A stretch of DNA of 64,000 nucleotides from Methanoplanus sp. FWC-SCC4. Lineage in GTDB: Archaea; Halobacteriota; Methanomicrobia; Methanomicrobiales; Methanomicrobiaceae. The notes below the pieces were generated by a model, which saw only the letters and a program-made list of their open reading frames with translations, did not search any database and was not told where the DNA came from. Below are positions 45,868 through 55,905 of this stretch, piece after piece. A program made the translations under genes and the position numbers. The DNA is taken from assembly GCF_032878975.1 (NCBI RefSeq), contig NZ_CP043875.1, forward strand, positions 1,418,370-1,482,369. Reading direction: 5' to 3'. Position 1 is the stretch's first letter; each line of letters begins with the position of its first letter.

Positions 45868-48800
45868 TATTTTTTACACCGGTAACATATGTGGACTTGT
45901 CAGGCCTCGTTGTAACACCAATGATCCTGTCAGCCCGCTCAATAGTCGGTCTTCTAAGCGAAACACAGATCGTCTGGGCATTTGCTGACAGCTCACCAAT
46001 CATCGAGGAAACACGCTCGACATTTGAACCGTCAAGCATCATATCAACCTCATCAAGAGCATAAAAGGGGGCAGGCATGTACTGCTGAATTGAAAATATA
46101 AAAGCAAGAGTTGTCAGGGATTTCTCTCCCCCCGAGAGTGACGACAACAGATGAACCTTCTTCTCACGGGGCTGGACTGCAAAAGTCATACCGCCGCTAA
46201 AAGGATCGGATTCATTGTCAAGGACAAGATGGCCGCTGCCTTCAGTAAGTCTTGCAAATATTTTTCTGAAATTTGTATCTATTGCAGAATAGGCTTCCAT
46301 AAAAGTTTCAAACTTCATCTTGCCATAATGATCAATTCTCTCAATTAGATTGGCTCTTTCACGGGACAAAACGTCCTTTTTCTCCGATCTCTCCAAAACC
46401 CTGCTCTTTGTCCGGTCATAATCCTCAATTGCGAGCATATTCACAGCACCAATTTTTTTAATCTCGCGCTCGCATTTTTCAATACCTTTATTTATCTCAG
46501 ACATTGTAAGATCGGTTGAAACATCACCGGCTTCCTGTTCCAGTTCGGCGATTATCCCAATTATCTCACATTCACGCTCACCAATAGAAGATATCTGAAG
46601 ATTTACGCGATCACACTCACCATTGATCTCAATAATTCCCTTCTCAGCCCGGAGAATATCATCCTTTATCAAATCCCGCTTTCCCTGAAGCTCATTTAGT
46701 TCTTCAGAGAAATTTTGTCTTTTCTCCTCAAGGGATACTACAAGCTCCTGGTTTTTGGTAATAGATTCTTCATGACCAAGAATATCAGAGTCAAACCTGT
46801 TTATTTCATCTTCAAGCTTCTCCCTTATCCCGTTTAACTCTGAAATACGGTTTTGAAAATGATTCCTCTCTCTCTGATTGTCGTTAATATCGTAATCCTT
46901 GTTTTTCAGCCTGTTTTCAGCTTCCTCAACCCTTTTCTTTAACTGTTCATAATTTTCGGTCAGTTCAGGTATTCCGGTGTCTGAAAGCTTCTTTTTCAAA
47001 GACTCCGATTCAGAATTTAATTTGGAGATTTCAGCAGATATTGTCTTCAGGCTCTCCTCAATAACCGCAAGTTTTCCTCCCCCTACACGTACTTCATCGG
47101 ACATCCCCTGCTTTTTTAGAAGAATTGCCGACTTTTCATCCCGAAGTAATTCCAGACGTTTTGTGATCTCTTCTGAAAGGAAATCATAGCGCCGGACCTG
47201 CTCATCAATCTCCGACCTTCTGTCCCTTCTTTCACTTGCCTGAGCGGTATACCTCGCAACCGCACCCGTCAGATCAGACTCTTCAGAGTGCAGACCTGCA
47301 AGCTTCATCCGGAGTTTTTCAATTTCATCGTCAACTGCCACACCAAACCCTGAGACCTTCTTATTGATCGAACCTCCGGTCATCGCACCCGCTTTTTCAA
47401 CGAGTTCTCCATCAAGTGTGACAATTCTCCTGTTGCCCATCATACTTCTGGCTGTTTCCAGGTCCTTTACAACAACAGTCTGTCCAAAAATGTACCTGAA
47501 AACAATTTCATAGAGGGGATCATATTCAAGGAGATCAGCTGCATATCCGATAACCTTCCGGTTTTCAATGGGGGGAAGATCAGGAGCCCTGAGTTTATTT
47601 AGCGGCAGAAAGGTAAGTCTTCCAAGTTTGTTTGACTTAAGATAGGATATTGCATCCGCTGCAACCCTGTCACTCTCGACTACAACATTTTTGAGTCTGC
47701 CTCCTGCCGCCACATCAAGCGCAGTAGCATATTCACCGGGGGCTTTTCCAAGCTGGGCAACTGTTCCGAAAACACCGTCCATCTCCATAACGGCATCCAT
47801 TGCCCTGCCGCCTGCACCCCCCGAAACCTGCTGCTGGGCTTCAAGACGCATCAGTTCACGATCAAGCCTTCTTGCTTCATCCCGTATTTTCTCAACAGCA
47901 GAACGGTTTTCAAATAATTTTGATTCAACTTTTGAAAGCTCGGAATCTATCACTGATTTTTCGGATTGAAGCGAGGACAAAAGCGCTTCATATTCTTTTA
48001 TCTGCCCCGATTTCTCACCAATCTCCTGATCAATCAGGATTATTCTTTCTTCAAAACGCTCTTTTTCCTCTGTCCTCATCCTGCTTTTTTCAATTAAAAC
48101 GTCCTGTTCACGAAGCAAATCTGATTTTTCATTCTTCTTTGCCTCAAGATCATTCATCAGGGAAAACAGCTGCTCTTTAGCCCCTTCAACAGCGCCACTC
48201 TCCCTGTCAAGCCGGATTTTTACAGTATCCATCTCAGCACGGACTGTTGAAAGTTCCATTCCAAGATTTGAGCGATCTATTGATAAATTCCTTATTTTAT
48301 CGGTGAATTCCAAAACTTTGGACTCGGCACGCTTTGAATCCAGGAAAACTTTCTGAACCGACTCCCTGTTTTCAGCCTTTTTCTGATTTAACTGCTCAAT
48401 TGAAGCTTCACTGAGTTTTATATTTCCGCGGGACTCCTCAATGGATGATAAAAGAGACAGATATTCAGTACCGCTTTTTTCATTTATCTCACGGTCCAGT
48501 TCATGAGCCCTGTTTTTAAGTTCTGATAGTCCGGATTCACATTCCAAACGCTTTGATTTGAATTCATCAAGCTTTTGATTCTGTTCGGTGAGAAGATTCT
48601 TCAATGCAGAAAGTTCATCCTTCTTCTCATTAAGCCGGGCCGCCGAAAGACTGTTTTTATAAAAATCAAGCTGATCCTGCCATTCACGGAATTTTATTGC
48701 CTGTTCTTTTTCGGATTCAAGCTCCAAAAGACGCTTTTCAAGCTCCGCAAGCAAGAGTTCCTCCCTCTCGATTCTTTCCCGGACAACTTCAAGTTCAGAG

Positions 48801-49300
48801 AGAGCCTGATTTTTCTTCTTATCAAATTCCGAAACACCTGCAATTTCATCGATAATGCGACGCCTCTCGGTATCACTCATCTCGGTTATTCTTGTGATGT
48901 CCCCCTGCATCACAACATTATAACCCTCAGCTTTTATCCCGAATTTTGAAAGGACTTCTACAATATCACTCTGCTTGCAGGCACGATCATTGAGATAATT
49001 ATAGCTGTAGTAGCCATGCGGAGTCCTTTTTATCTTTCTCCGGATTTTTGTATCATCAGAAAAAGTAATTGAAACTTCAGCAGTATTTTTCCCGCTGTTC
49101 AGATTTATCAGATCAGTCAGTTTTTCAGCTCTGAGACCGCGTGCACTTGAAAGTGCGAGGCAGAACAGGATACTGTCGATTATATTGCTTTTGCCCGAAC
49201 CATTCGGACCGGAAACAACTGTAAAACCTTCATTAAATGGAATTTTTGTCTTTTTACCAAAAGACTTAAAATTATTGATTTCAAGTTCGGTTATGTACAA
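45860..49300 (-). CDS. smc: Chromosome segregation protein SMC
   Basis: ATPase that compacts and separates chromosomes as a dimer. The 1146-residue length is normal. Order: N-terminal Walker A (VVSGPNGSGKSNIID, 31-38), coiled coil 1 (about 170-490), hinge (about 500-670, with GVFGTVAQLGKAPGEYATAL and GGRLKNVVVESDRVAADAIS), coiled coil 2 (680-1000), and the C-terminal head with the signature LSSLSGGEKS at 1052-1061 and Walker B LDEVD at 1082-1086. The upstream coiled-coil gene ends 36 bp away and scpA overlaps the end, so the three form one transcript. Confidence 0.97.
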   Translation of the reverse strand: MYITELEINNFKSFGKKTKIPFNEGFTVVSGPNGSGKSNIIDSILFCLALSSARGLRAEKLTDLINLNSGKNTAEVSITFSDDTKIRRKIKRTPHGYYSYNYLNDRACKQSDIVEVLSKFGIKAEGYNVVMQGDITRITEMSDTERRRIIDEIAGVSEFDKKKNQALSELEVVRERIEREELLLAELEKRLLELESEKEQAIKFREWQDQLDFYKNSLSAARLNEKKDELSALKNLLTEQNQKLDEFKSKRLECESGLSELKNRAHELDREINEKSGTEYLSLLSSIEESRGNIKLSEASIEQLNQKKAENRESVQKVFLDSKRAESKVLEFTDKIRNLSIDRSNLGMELSTVRAEMDTVKIRLDRESGAVEGAKEQLFSLMNDLEAKKNEKSDLLREQDVLIEKSRMRTEEKERFEERIILIDQEIGEKSGQIKEYEALLSSLQSEKSVIDSELSKVESKLFENRSAVEKIRDEARRLDRELMRLEAQQQVSGGAGGRAMDAVMEMDGVFGTVAQLGKAPGEYATALDVAAGGRLKNVVVESDRVAADAISYLKSNKLGRLTFLPLNKLRAPDLPPIENRKVIGYAADLLEYDPLYEIVFRYIFGQTVVVKDLETARSMMGNRRIVTLDGELVEKAGAMTGGSINKKVSGFGVAVDDEIEKLRMKLAGLHSEESDLTGAVARYTAQASERRDRRSEIDEQVRRYDFLSEEITKRLELLRDEKSAILLKKQGMSDEVRVGGGKLAVIEESLKTISAEISKLNSESESLKKKLSDTGIPELTENYEQLKKRVEEAENRLKNKDYDINDNQRERNHFQNRISELNGIREKLEDEINRFDSDILGHEESITKNQELVVSLEEKRQNFSEELNELQGKRDLIKDDILRAEKGIIEINGECDRVNLQISSIGERECEIIGIIAELEQEAGDVSTDLTMSEINKGIEKCEREIKKIGAVNMLAIEDYDRTKSRVLERSEKKDVLSRERANLIERIDHYGKMKFETFMEAYSAIDTNFRKIFARLTEGSGHLVLDNESDPFSGGMTFAVQPREKKVHLLSSLSGGEKSLTTLAFIFSIQQYMPAPFYALDEVDMMLDGSNVERVSSMIGELSANAQTICVSLRRPTIERADRIIGVTTRPDKSTYVTGVKNNG

Positions 49301-49336
49301 TGGCCAGATTCCCCTTAAATAACCGGTTGAATATTA

Positions 49337-49948
49337 TTATTTCCGCCTTCTTTTAATCTCTACCGTGTCGTCATCGTCAGCGTAAATAAGTGGTTTTCGA
49401 TCACGCGGATCACCGCCACGCCTTCCTGCAGGACTTACACCTCCGCCCCTGTGATCAGCAATGATCATATCGTCGCCTTTCTTGACCTCTTTTTTCATAG
49501 TTCCGTCAGGCTGAATAATCATTACCTCTTCGGGCAGTTCATCTTCAAGCCCGGAATAGCTCTTCACAGGTTCGGCAGGTTTCCGGGCAGCAGCCACAGA
49601 AGAAGTTTCTACAGCAGGATATTTACGTGATGCAACCTCCCCGTCACGGGCAGCCCTCTCCTGATTTTTTTCCTGAAACCTTTCAGGAGGCCTTTTTGCC
49701 CCTTCATCATGTGATTTTGAAAGTTTCTGAATACAGGCCTTTAAATCCAGCATTTCTGCTGTCAGACCCCTGACAAGTCCGTCAATTTCCTTTACCTGAC
49801 ACTCGATCTCCTTGATCCTCTCTTCATCCACCGGATTTAGATTGTTATACTCATGGATACTGTCCCTTAACATTTGAATCTCCCGCTCTTTTTCATCGAT
49901 GACATGCTCGAGATCTCTAACTTTTGAATCTGTATTAGTTATATCCAT
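49337..49948 (-). CDS. Coiled-coil protein upstream of smc
   Basis: A 203-residue protein of no recognised family. Residues of about 6-82 form a heptad-rich coiled coil (KVRDLEHVIDEKEREIQMLR, ECQVKEIDGLVRGLTAEMLD). The middle (85-135) is low-complexity and charged, probably disordered. A conserved-looking segment EVMIIQPDGTMKKEVKKGDD lies at about 140-160, and the tail is basic (VEIKRRRK). It sits directly before smc-scpA, suggesting a role with the condensin complex by context only. Similar small coiled-coil genes occur before smc in other euryarchaea, as far as I recall. Confidence 0.75.
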   Translation of the reverse strand: MDITNTDSKVRDLEHVIDEKEREIQMLRDSIHEYNNLNPVDEERIKEIECQVKEIDGLVRGLTAEMLDLKACIQKLSKSHDEGAKRPPERFQEKNQERAARDGEVASRKYPAVETSSVAAARKPAEPVKSYSGLEDELPEEVMIIQPDGTMKKEVKKGDDMIIADHRGGGVSPAGRRGGDPRDRKPLIYADDDDTVEIKRRRK

Positions 49949-50124
49949 CTCGGATTCCCCAATTATATGAAATGTAAGCTTATCACCTTAAATAATATTC
50001 TTATGTAGAATGCGCCATTAATAGTTATTTCCTTTTTTGTGATAAAAATACTAAAATCAACACCTTACTTAAAAGCGAATAATGCCAAAATACTATATGC
50101 CTATTAAAACCAACCTTTTTGCAT

Positions 50125-51399
50125 ATGTCTTATCTGGCCGAGTATGACCCAGAAGTCTACGAAATAATTGAGAAGGAGCGCCTCCGTCAGGTTAACGGAT
50201 TAGAGCTCATTGCATCAGAGAATGTAGTAAGTAAAGGTGTTTTGGAAGCTGTTGGATCTATTTTGACCAACAAGTATGCTGAAGGATATCCTGGAAAAAG
50301 ATATTACGGCGGATGCGAGTTCCACGACATGGTCGAGAACCTGGCACGCGACCGTCTTTGTCAGCTTTTTGGTGCGGAACATGCAAATGTTCAGGCAGTA
50401 TCCGGAAGTCAGGCAAACCAGGCAGTTTACTTTGCTTTCATGCAGCACAATGACAAAATGATGAGCCAGGATCTCTCACAGGGAGGTCATTTATCACACG
50501 GTTCACCTGTAAACATCACCGGAAAGTGGTATTCCGTATCACACTACGGCGTTGACAAGGAAACCGAGACTCTCGATTATGCACAGATTGCAGATCAGGC
50601 AAGAAAGGAAAAGCCAAAGATGATTGTATGCGGTGCAAGCGCTTACCCACGTACAATTGATTTCAAGGCTTTCAAAGAGATTGCAGAAGAAGTGGGGGCA
50701 TACTGCACAGCCGATATTGCACACATTGCAGGTCTTATTGCAGGAGGACAGCACCCGACATCAGTCGGCGTTGTTGACTTTACAACCACAACCACACACA
50801 AGACCCTCAGGGGACCCCGTGGCGGTGCAATTATGTGCGGCGAAGAGTTCGCAAAGGATATTGACAGATCCGTATTCCCCGGAATGCAGGGCGGCCCTCT
50901 TATGCATGTGATTGCAGGAAAGGCAGTCTGCTTTAAAGAAGCACTTCAGCCTTCATTTAAGGATTACGCAAAACAGATCGTTAAAAACTCACAGGCAATG
51001 GCAAAAGTTCTCATGGAAGAAGGACTCGACCTTGTATCCGGCGGAACAGACAACCATTTAATACTCCTCGACCTGACAAACCTAAGTCAGAACGGAGGGG
51101 AACATTTAACTGGTCTTGACGCAGAAAACGTCCTTGGAGAAGCAGGTATAACTGTTAATAAAAACACCATTCCACGTGAGAAACTCAGTCCTTTCGTTAC
51201 CAGCGGCCTCAGGATAGGAACACCTGCCGTAACATCACGCGGAATGAAAGAGGAAGAGATGAAGCAGATCGGTTACTGGATTGCAAGAGTCTTAAAGGAC
51301 GTTTGCAAAAACAAGAATTCAAAAGAAGTTATCAGCGAAGTCAAACAGGAAGTAACCGAATTTGCAGGCAAATTCCCACTTCACCCTGAAGAAGCATGA
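50125..51399 (+). CDS. glyA: Serine hydroxymethyltransferase
   Basis: PLP enzyme converting serine and a tetrahydropterin to glycine and the methylene-pterin. The 424-residue protein shows [57 protein letters not shown], the PLP lysine in [20 protein letters not shown], and [23 protein letters not shown] 50125 is chosen; a TTG at 50119 would add two residues. ACTATATGCC near 50090-50099 suggests a start site just before the ATG, so the mRNA may be leaderless. folD overlaps by 4 bp. Confidence 0.97.
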   Translation: MSYLAEYDPEVYEIIEKERLRQVNGLELIASENVVSKGVLEAVGSILTNKYAEGYPGKRYYGGCEFHDMVENLARDRLCQLFGAEHANVQAVSGSQANQAVYFAFMQHNDKMMSQDLSQGGHLSHGSPVNITGKWYSVSHYGVDKETETLDYAQIADQARKEKPKMIVCGASAYPRTIDFKAFKEIAEEVGAYCTADIAHIAGLIAGGQHPTSVGVVDFTTTTTHKTLRGPRGGAIMCGEEFAKDIDRSVFPGMQGGPLMHVIAGKAVCFKEALQPSFKDYAKQIVKNSQAMAKVLMEEGLDLVSGGTDNHLILLDLTNLSQNGGEHLTGLDAENVLGEAGITVNKNTIPREKLSPFVTSGLRIGTPAVTSRGMKEEEMKQIGYWIARVLKDVCKNKNSKEVISEVKQEVTEFAGKFPLHPEEA

Positions 51400-52238
51400 T
51401 TCTTAGCGGAAAAGATATCTCGGAAAAAAGGCTTGAATCACTAAAGGAAGAGATAGAGAATTCAGGCTTAAACCCCTGCCTTGCAACTGTAATTGTAGGA
51501 AATGATCCTGCATCGCAGATGTATGTCAGGATGAAGCACAGGGCATGTGACAGAGTCGGCATAAAATCCGCCGGTGTTGAACTGCCCGAAGAGGTCACAA
51601 CATCAGAGGTTGTAGAGGCTGTATCAAAACTAAATGCAGACCCCTCTGTCCATGGAATACTTGTACAGCTGCCACTTCCAAAGCAGGTTGACACAGAGGC
51701 TGTAATAGAATCAGTATCCCCTGAAAAAGATGTTGACGGATTTCACCCGTACAATATAGGCCAGCTTTTCAGCGGAAGACCACAGTTTGTCCCCTGCACA
51801 CCGGGCGGTATCATGACACTCTTTAATGAGTATGGCATTGAACTTTCCGGGAAAAAAGCTGTTGTTGTAGGCAGATCTGTTGACGTTGGAAGGCCAATGG
51901 CTGCACTCTTAATTAATGCCGATGCAACCGTAACAGTCTGCCATTCAAGAACAAAAGATCTTGAAGCAGAAATGAAGGAAGCAGACATACTTGTAAGCGC
52001 GATTGGAAAGGCAAGATTTGTCAAAGAGGAAATGGTCAAAGAAGGTGCTGTTGTTATTGATGTGGGTATAAACTATGATGAAAACGGAAACCTTTGCGGT
52101 GATATTGACTTTGACACTGTTTCTAAGAAATCATCTGCAATAACACCGGTTCCGGGAGGAGTCGGCCCTATGACAATTGCAACGCTTATGGAAAATACCC
52201 TTAAGTCAGCAAAATATCATGCAGACCTGCAAAATTAA
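51396..52238 (+). CDS. folD: Methylenetetrahydrofolate dehydrogenase/methenyl-THF cyclohydrolase
   Basis: Bifunctional enzyme for the interconversion of methylene-, methenyl- and formyl-tetrahydrofolate. At 280 residues it is full length, with [20 protein letters not shown] (catalytic Lys and Tyr region), [70 protein letters not shown] and [20 protein letters not shown]. The ATG overlaps glyA (ATGA). Its presence implies that tetrahydrofolate is used for biosynthetic C1 transfer besides the methanopterin of methanogenesis. Confidence 0.97.
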   Translation: MILSGKDISEKRLESLKEEIENSGLNPCLATVIVGNDPASQMYVRMKHRACDRVGIKSAGVELPEEVTTSEVVEAVSKLNADPSVHGILVQLPLPKQVDTEAVIESVSPEKDVDGFHPYNIGQLFSGRPQFVPCTPGGIMTLFNEYGIELSGKKAVVVGRSVDVGRPMAALLINADATVTVCHSRTKDLEAEMKEADILVSAIGKARFVKEEMVKEGAVVIDVGINYDENGNLCGDIDFDTVSKKSSAITPVPGGVGPMTIATLMENTLKSAKYHADLQN

Positions 52239-53028
52239 AAATATTGAAATCGGAGGCAGTAAGCCCGCCAGAATAATGGGCATAATAAACTGCAGTCCCG
52301 AATCTTTTTTTTCAAAATCATATTCCAAAACAGAAGACGCCTTTAAAAAAGCCGTTGAACTTGTCGAAGAAGGGGCGGATATAATCGATATAGGGGCTAG
52401 AAGCACAGCTCCAAACTCTCCGTTCATCAGCATAACGGAAGAAAAAGAAAGAATTACCTCCGCACTCAAAGATTTCAGAGGAAGCGGCATTCCGTTGTCT
52501 GTTGATACAATGTACCCCGAAGTTCTCGATGCATGCCTCCGCTATGACATTGACTGTATCAATGACATACATGGACTTGCAAACGAAGAATTCGCAAAAA
52601 TTGCAGGCGATTCAGGTCTTCCGGCAATACTTATGGCAACAAACAAAATTCCCGGTGATCCTGAAACATTTGACGGAGTCATGGGAGCACTCAAAAATGT
52701 TTTGATAAGGGCGGATAAGTTTGGTATAAACAATGTCATCCTTGACCCTGCAATAGGAAAATGGACCCCACAAAGACCAGTCGAAACCGACTGGGAATTA
52801 TGCAGGAAATTTTCTGAATTTAAAAGCCTGAAGAGACCTCTGCTTGCAGCAGTCTCAAGGAAGTCTTTCATAGGGGCACTTATACAAAAAGATGCTGAAA
52901 ACCGGCTTTCAGGAACTCTTGCCGTTACATACAGACTCCTGCAGGAAGGCGCATCGGTTGTAAGGGCACATGACGTTTCAGATACAAAAGATTTAATCAC
53001 TGTATTTGAAAAGATAAACAGATTATAA
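52219..53028 (+). CDS. Dihydropteroate synthase-like protein
   Basis: A pterin-binding TIM-barrel protein of 269 residues from ATG 52219; an in-frame upstream Met would run through folD and is unlikely. DHPS motifs are recognisable but altered: [12 protein letters not shown] (normally MGILNVTPDSFSDGG), [32 protein letters not shown] and [13 protein letters not shown]. The first 20 bp overlap folD, and the stop overlaps cofE (TAATG). The operon suggests a role in folate or methanopterin synthesis; methyltransfer is an alternative because the same fold occurs in corrinoid methyltransferases. Confidence 0.82.
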   Translation: MQTCKIKNIEIGGSKPARIMGIINCSPESFFSKSYSKTEDAFKKAVELVEEGADIIDIGARSTAPNSPFISITEEKERITSALKDFRGSGIPLSVDTMYPEVLDACLRYDIDCINDIHGLANEEFAKIAGDSGLPAILMATNKIPGDPETFDGVMGALKNVLIRADKFGINNVILDPAIGKWTPQRPVETDWELCRKFSEFKSLKRPLLAAVSRKSFIGALIQKDAENRLSGTLAVTYRLLQEGASVVRAHDVSDTKDLITVFEKINRL

Positions 53029-53816
53029 TGGTCAGTTCCTTTCAGGTCTTTGGAATAAAAACCGGCCTTTTAAAGCCGGGAGATAATTTTGCGGAAATTT
53101 TGATTGATGAAGCAAAACAGGCAGGCGGCCTCTTAGACGGAGACATAATAGTCATTGCCGAGAGTGCACTTGCAACTGCTGAAGGAGCGGTAGTCCGCCT
53201 TAAAGATGTCATACCCTCAAAAGAGGCTCTTGAATATAGCAAAAAATATGGCATTGAGGAGAGACTTGCCGAAGTGGTAATACAGGAGAGCGATTCAATA
53301 GTCGGAGGAATACCCGGGTTTCTCCTCTCCATGAAAAACGGAACACTCCTTCCAAACGCAGGTATTGACGGTTCAAATGCCCCGCCGGGCGCTGTTGTAA
53401 CACTTCCAAAAGACCCTGATAAAAGTGCAAGGAAAATACACGACGAGATTCTTTTAAAAACCGGTATTAATACAGGCATCATTGTTGCGGATTCCCGCAC
53501 CCATGCAATGAGGCTTGGATGTTCAGGTGTTGCAATCGGCTGTTACGGTATGACAGCCGTTACAGATGAAAGAGGGAAAACAGATCTCTTTGGAAGAGAG
53601 CTTGAAGTAACCCAGCTTGCAATTGCGGACAGTATTGCATCAGCCGCAGAACTTACAATGGGAGAGGCGAATGAGTGCACGCCGGCCGCGATAGTCAGGG
53701 GACTTTCAAGATATCTCTCTGATGAATCAGGAATTGAGGGAATTGAACCGTCAAAATGTCTGTTTATGGGTGTTGCGATGAAAGCGGATCTCTCATTTAT
53801 GAAAAATCAGTTATAA
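53028..53816 (+). CDS. cofE: Coenzyme F420-0:L-glutamate ligase
   Basis: Adds glutamate residues to F420-0 using GTP. The 262-residue protein has the F420 ligase pattern: FGIKTGLLKPGDNFAEILID, DGDIIVIAESALATAEG, IVGGIPGFLLSMKNGTLLPN, NAGIDGSNAPPGAVVTLPKD, GIIVADSRTHAMRLGCSGVA, DLFGRELEVTQLAIADSIAS and MGEANECTPAAIVRGL. The ATG overlaps the stop of the DHPS-like gene. It is the end of the glyA-folD-DHPS-cofE operon, and cofC lies convergent 115 bp away. Confidence 0.96.
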   Translation: MVSSFQVFGIKTGLLKPGDNFAEILIDEAKQAGGLLDGDIIVIAESALATAEGAVVRLKDVIPSKEALEYSKKYGIEERLAEVVIQESDSIVGGIPGFLLSMKNGTLLPNAGIDGSNAPPGAVVTLPKDPDKSARKIHDEILLKTGINTGIIVADSRTHAMRLGCSGVAIGCYGMTAVTDERGKTDLFGRELEVTQLAIADSIASAAELTMGEANECTPAAIVRGLSRYLSDESGIEGIEPSKCLFMGVAMKADLSFMKNQL

Positions 53817-53858
53817 CTATTTTTCAAATAAAAATTTTCTAAAAATACTAAAATCAAA

Positions 53859-53880
53859 AAACAGGTAATTTTACCTGTTT
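53859..53880. terminator. Bidirectional hairpin between cofE and cofC
   Basis: AAACAGGTAA and TTACCTGTTT form a perfect 10-bp inverted repeat with a 2-nt centre, flanked by A- and T-rich sequence. It is placed between the two convergent stops and can serve both directions. Confidence 0.6.
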
Positions 53881-53931
53881 CTTAAAAATATTGTTGGATA
53901 TTTGTCAGCCAGCCGGATAATTATTTAATAT

Positions 53932-54567
53932 TCATTCAAAATCGTCAGTTTTTCTCTTTATCCCGACTCTGCCTTTCTCAACAGAGAGTAAAACACCCTT
54001 TTTTTCAAGATAATTTCTACTGAGTCCCTTCCCGTGCAGAATTATCTCAACCAGATCTTCTCTCTCGTCAATATCAGTAGAGAGCCTGAACGAATCAATT
54101 ACATCAATTGACATTCCAAGCTCCTTTGCAATCCTGATATGATCAAGGAAACTTGCACCGTAAAAATCCACATGGAAGTATGAAGGATTTTTAACAAAAA
54201 TTGCATTGGTGCCCCCTCCGCGACCGGGAACAATCGCAAAGTCACAATCTGTTGATATTACACGTTTTACAGAGTCATAATCAGCAAGAGGAATATCAGA
54301 CATTATTATCAGAACAGGTTCATTTTTTCCTGACAAAAATTCGTTGAGCGCCTCATTTAAACCAAGAGCCATTACAACTGTTTCTGCATCTTCAACTTCA
54401 AACTCTTCCGTTGAAAGAAGAACCGTATTAAGGCCTGCACTGTTTGTAATTTTAATTACATCATTTAGCATACAAACTGCAAAATTTTCACGTTCTTCCT
54501 GGCTGAGAATACACGAAAGTCTCGTTTTGGGATTTTTCGGCCTGAAAGGGATGACTGCATATACCAT
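53932..54567 (-). CDS. cofC: 2-Phospho-L-lactate guanylyltransferase
   Basis: Activates 2-phospholactate (or phosphoenolpyruvate) with GTP for F420 side-chain assembly. The 211-residue protein has the nucleotidyltransferase pattern: VIPFRPKNPKTRLSCILSQE at the N-terminus, ENFAVCMLNDVIKI, PVLIIMSDIPLADYDSVKRV and FAIVPGRGGGTNAIFVKNPS, with IDVIDSFRLSTDIDEREDLV near the end. It is monocistronic and convergent with cofE. Confidence 0.95.
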   Translation of the reverse strand: MVYAVIPFRPKNPKTRLSCILSQEERENFAVCMLNDVIKITNSAGLNTVLLSTEEFEVEDAETVVMALGLNEALNEFLSGKNEPVLIIMSDIPLADYDSVKRVISTDCDFAIVPGRGGGTNAIFVKNPSYFHVDFYGASFLDHIRIAKELGMSIDVIDSFRLSTDIDEREDLVEIILHGKGLSRNYLEKKGVLLSVEKGRVGIKRKTDDFE

Positions 54568-54634
54568 TTCTATTATCAGGGTTTAAACGTCCAATGCCTA
54601 AAAAGCATCGAATTAAAAATGCACAAAAACAGAT

Positions 54635-54934
54635 TTATTTAAAGAAAAACTGACAGTGGCAATTACCGTCATTTTTGATTTCATCCTCATGGTATATGCA
54701 GGGGCATATAATTTCGGCGTCTTTTTCAGGATCTCCCGAACGGATTCTGCACGGGCAGTACTGCTCACCATATTTTATTGTATTTCTGGCAAGACCTTTT
54801 AAAACCGCTCCAAGCTGCCTTTCATCACCATTAAGTTTCCAGCCGTTTTCACCTGCATAACCCTCTGCCCACAGATGAATTTTTTCTGAGAGTTCTTTTA
54901 ATTCTTTTCTGCTTTCTTCGGTGTCGGTTGTCAT
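54635..54934 (-). CDS. Ferredoxin-thioredoxin/disulfide reductase catalytic subunit-like protein
   Basis: A 99-residue iron-sulfur protein of the FTR beta-subunit family, with the diagnostic cysteine pattern EQYCPCRIRSG, IICPCIYHEDE and GNCHCQFFF (CPC...CPC...CHC). In chloroplasts this subunit passes electrons from ferredoxin to a disulfide through a [4Fe-4S] cluster; in methanogens it acts as a ferredoxin-dependent disulfide reductase. The longer frame begins with a TTG inside the GAGGAGG ribosome-binding site, so ATG 54934 is chosen. The electron-transfer partner is not adjacent. Confidence 0.92.
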   Translation of the reverse strand: MTTDTEESRKELKELSEKIHLWAEGYAGENGWKLNGDERQLGAVLKGLARNTIKYGEQYCPCRIRSGDPEKDAEIICPCIYHEDEIKNDGNCHCQFFFK

Positions 54935-54964
54935 ACTAAATACCCGCCTCCTCAAATAAAATAA

Positions 54965-55660
54965 TTATTGTGATTCAATATATGCAATCATCGAATCAAA
55001 CACTTTCTTACCATCAGATGATCCTAAAACATCTTCCGATGCTCTTTCGGGATGAGGCATCATAACAAGAACATTATCGTTCTCTCCGAGAACACCGGTG
55101 ATATTTGCGGCTGTTCCGTTGGGATTGGATTCCTGATTCACATTGCCGTTTTCATCACAGAAACGAAATGCAATGCGGTTGTTTTCCAAAAGCACCCTGA
55201 GATCTTCAGGTGATGCGACATATCTGCCCTCTTTGTGTGCAATAGGAATCCTGATAACCTCCCCTTCGCTGTACAATGAAGTGAAAGGGGATGTATTGTT
55301 CTCAACTCTCAGATAAACATCCTCACAGATAAACTTCGGATACTCATTTATTGTGAAAACACCGGGAATAAGGCCACTCTCAGCACCAATCTGTGCCCCG
55401 TTGCAGATTCCAAGAACAAGCCCTCCTGCCTCTGCGTGTCTTATTACATCTTTCATAACAGGTGTACGCGTTGCAATTGCACCTGCACGGAGATAATCAC
55501 CGTAACTAAATCCACCGGGAAGAATTATGCCGTCATATTTCCTTTGCAGACCGTCTTTATACCACACAAGGTCAGTATCGACTCCACAGACGTCCTGCAG
55601 TACATGAAGTGCATCGCGGTCGCAGTTGCTTCCTCCAAACTGAAGAACGGCAAATCTCAT
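54965..55660 (-). CDS. purQ: Phosphoribosylformylglycinamidine synthase subunit PurQ
   Basis: Glutaminase subunit that delivers ammonia for the FGAM step of purine synthesis. The 231-residue GATase has VLQFGGSNCDRDALHVLQ, GIILPGGFSYGDYLRAGAIA, the nucleophile Cys in LVLGICNGAQIGAESGLIPG, and His/Glu in VLVMMPHPERASEDVLG. It overlaps purS by 4 bp. The synthase subunit PurL is not in this window. Confidence 0.96.
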   Translation of the reverse strand: MRFAVLQFGGSNCDRDALHVLQDVCGVDTDLVWYKDGLQRKYDGIILPGGFSYGDYLRAGAIATRTPVMKDVIRHAEAGGLVLGICNGAQIGAESGLIPGVFTINEYPKFICEDVYLRVENNTSPFTSLYSEGEVIRIPIAHKEGRYVASPEDLRVLLENNRIAFRFCDENGNVNQESNPNGTAANITGVLGENDNVLVMMPHPERASEDVLGSSDGKKVFDSMIAYIESQ

Positions 55661-55905
55661 TGTCCGGCAACCTCAATTGTGTAACTGTGTATAACAGGGT
55701 TGGCCAAAAGCCTCTCACACATCTCAGCAGCCTTTGCATTTGCTTCCTGTTCATCCGCAGCTTCAAGGGCTATTTCAAACAACCTTGCAGTTGAAAGAGA
55801 TTCTGTTTCAAACCCAAGGTTTGACAGTGCATGCTGAATGGCACGTGCTTCAGGGTCAAGCATTCCGCCTTTCAGGGATATTGTAATTTTCACATTAAAC
55901 TTCAT
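55657..55905 (-). CDS. purS: Phosphoribosylformylglycinamidine synthase subunit PurS
   Basis: An 82-residue bridging subunit of the PurLQS complex. It has the alpha-beta pattern KFNVKITISLKGGMLDPEAR, AIQHALSNLGFETESLSTAR and AEMCERLLANPVIHSYTIEV. It overlaps purC (4 bp) upstream and purQ (4 bp) downstream, so all three are translated as a coupled series. Confidence 0.95.
   Translation of the reverse strand: MKFNVKITISLKGGMLDPEARAIQHALSNLGFETESLSTARLFEIALEAADEQEANAKAAEMCERLLANPVIHSYTIEVAGQ

Noticed and set aside
52177-52218. Upstream Met of the DHPS-like gene inside folD
   Set aside because: It adds 14 residues with no homology-like pattern; ATG 52219 begins the normal N-terminus.
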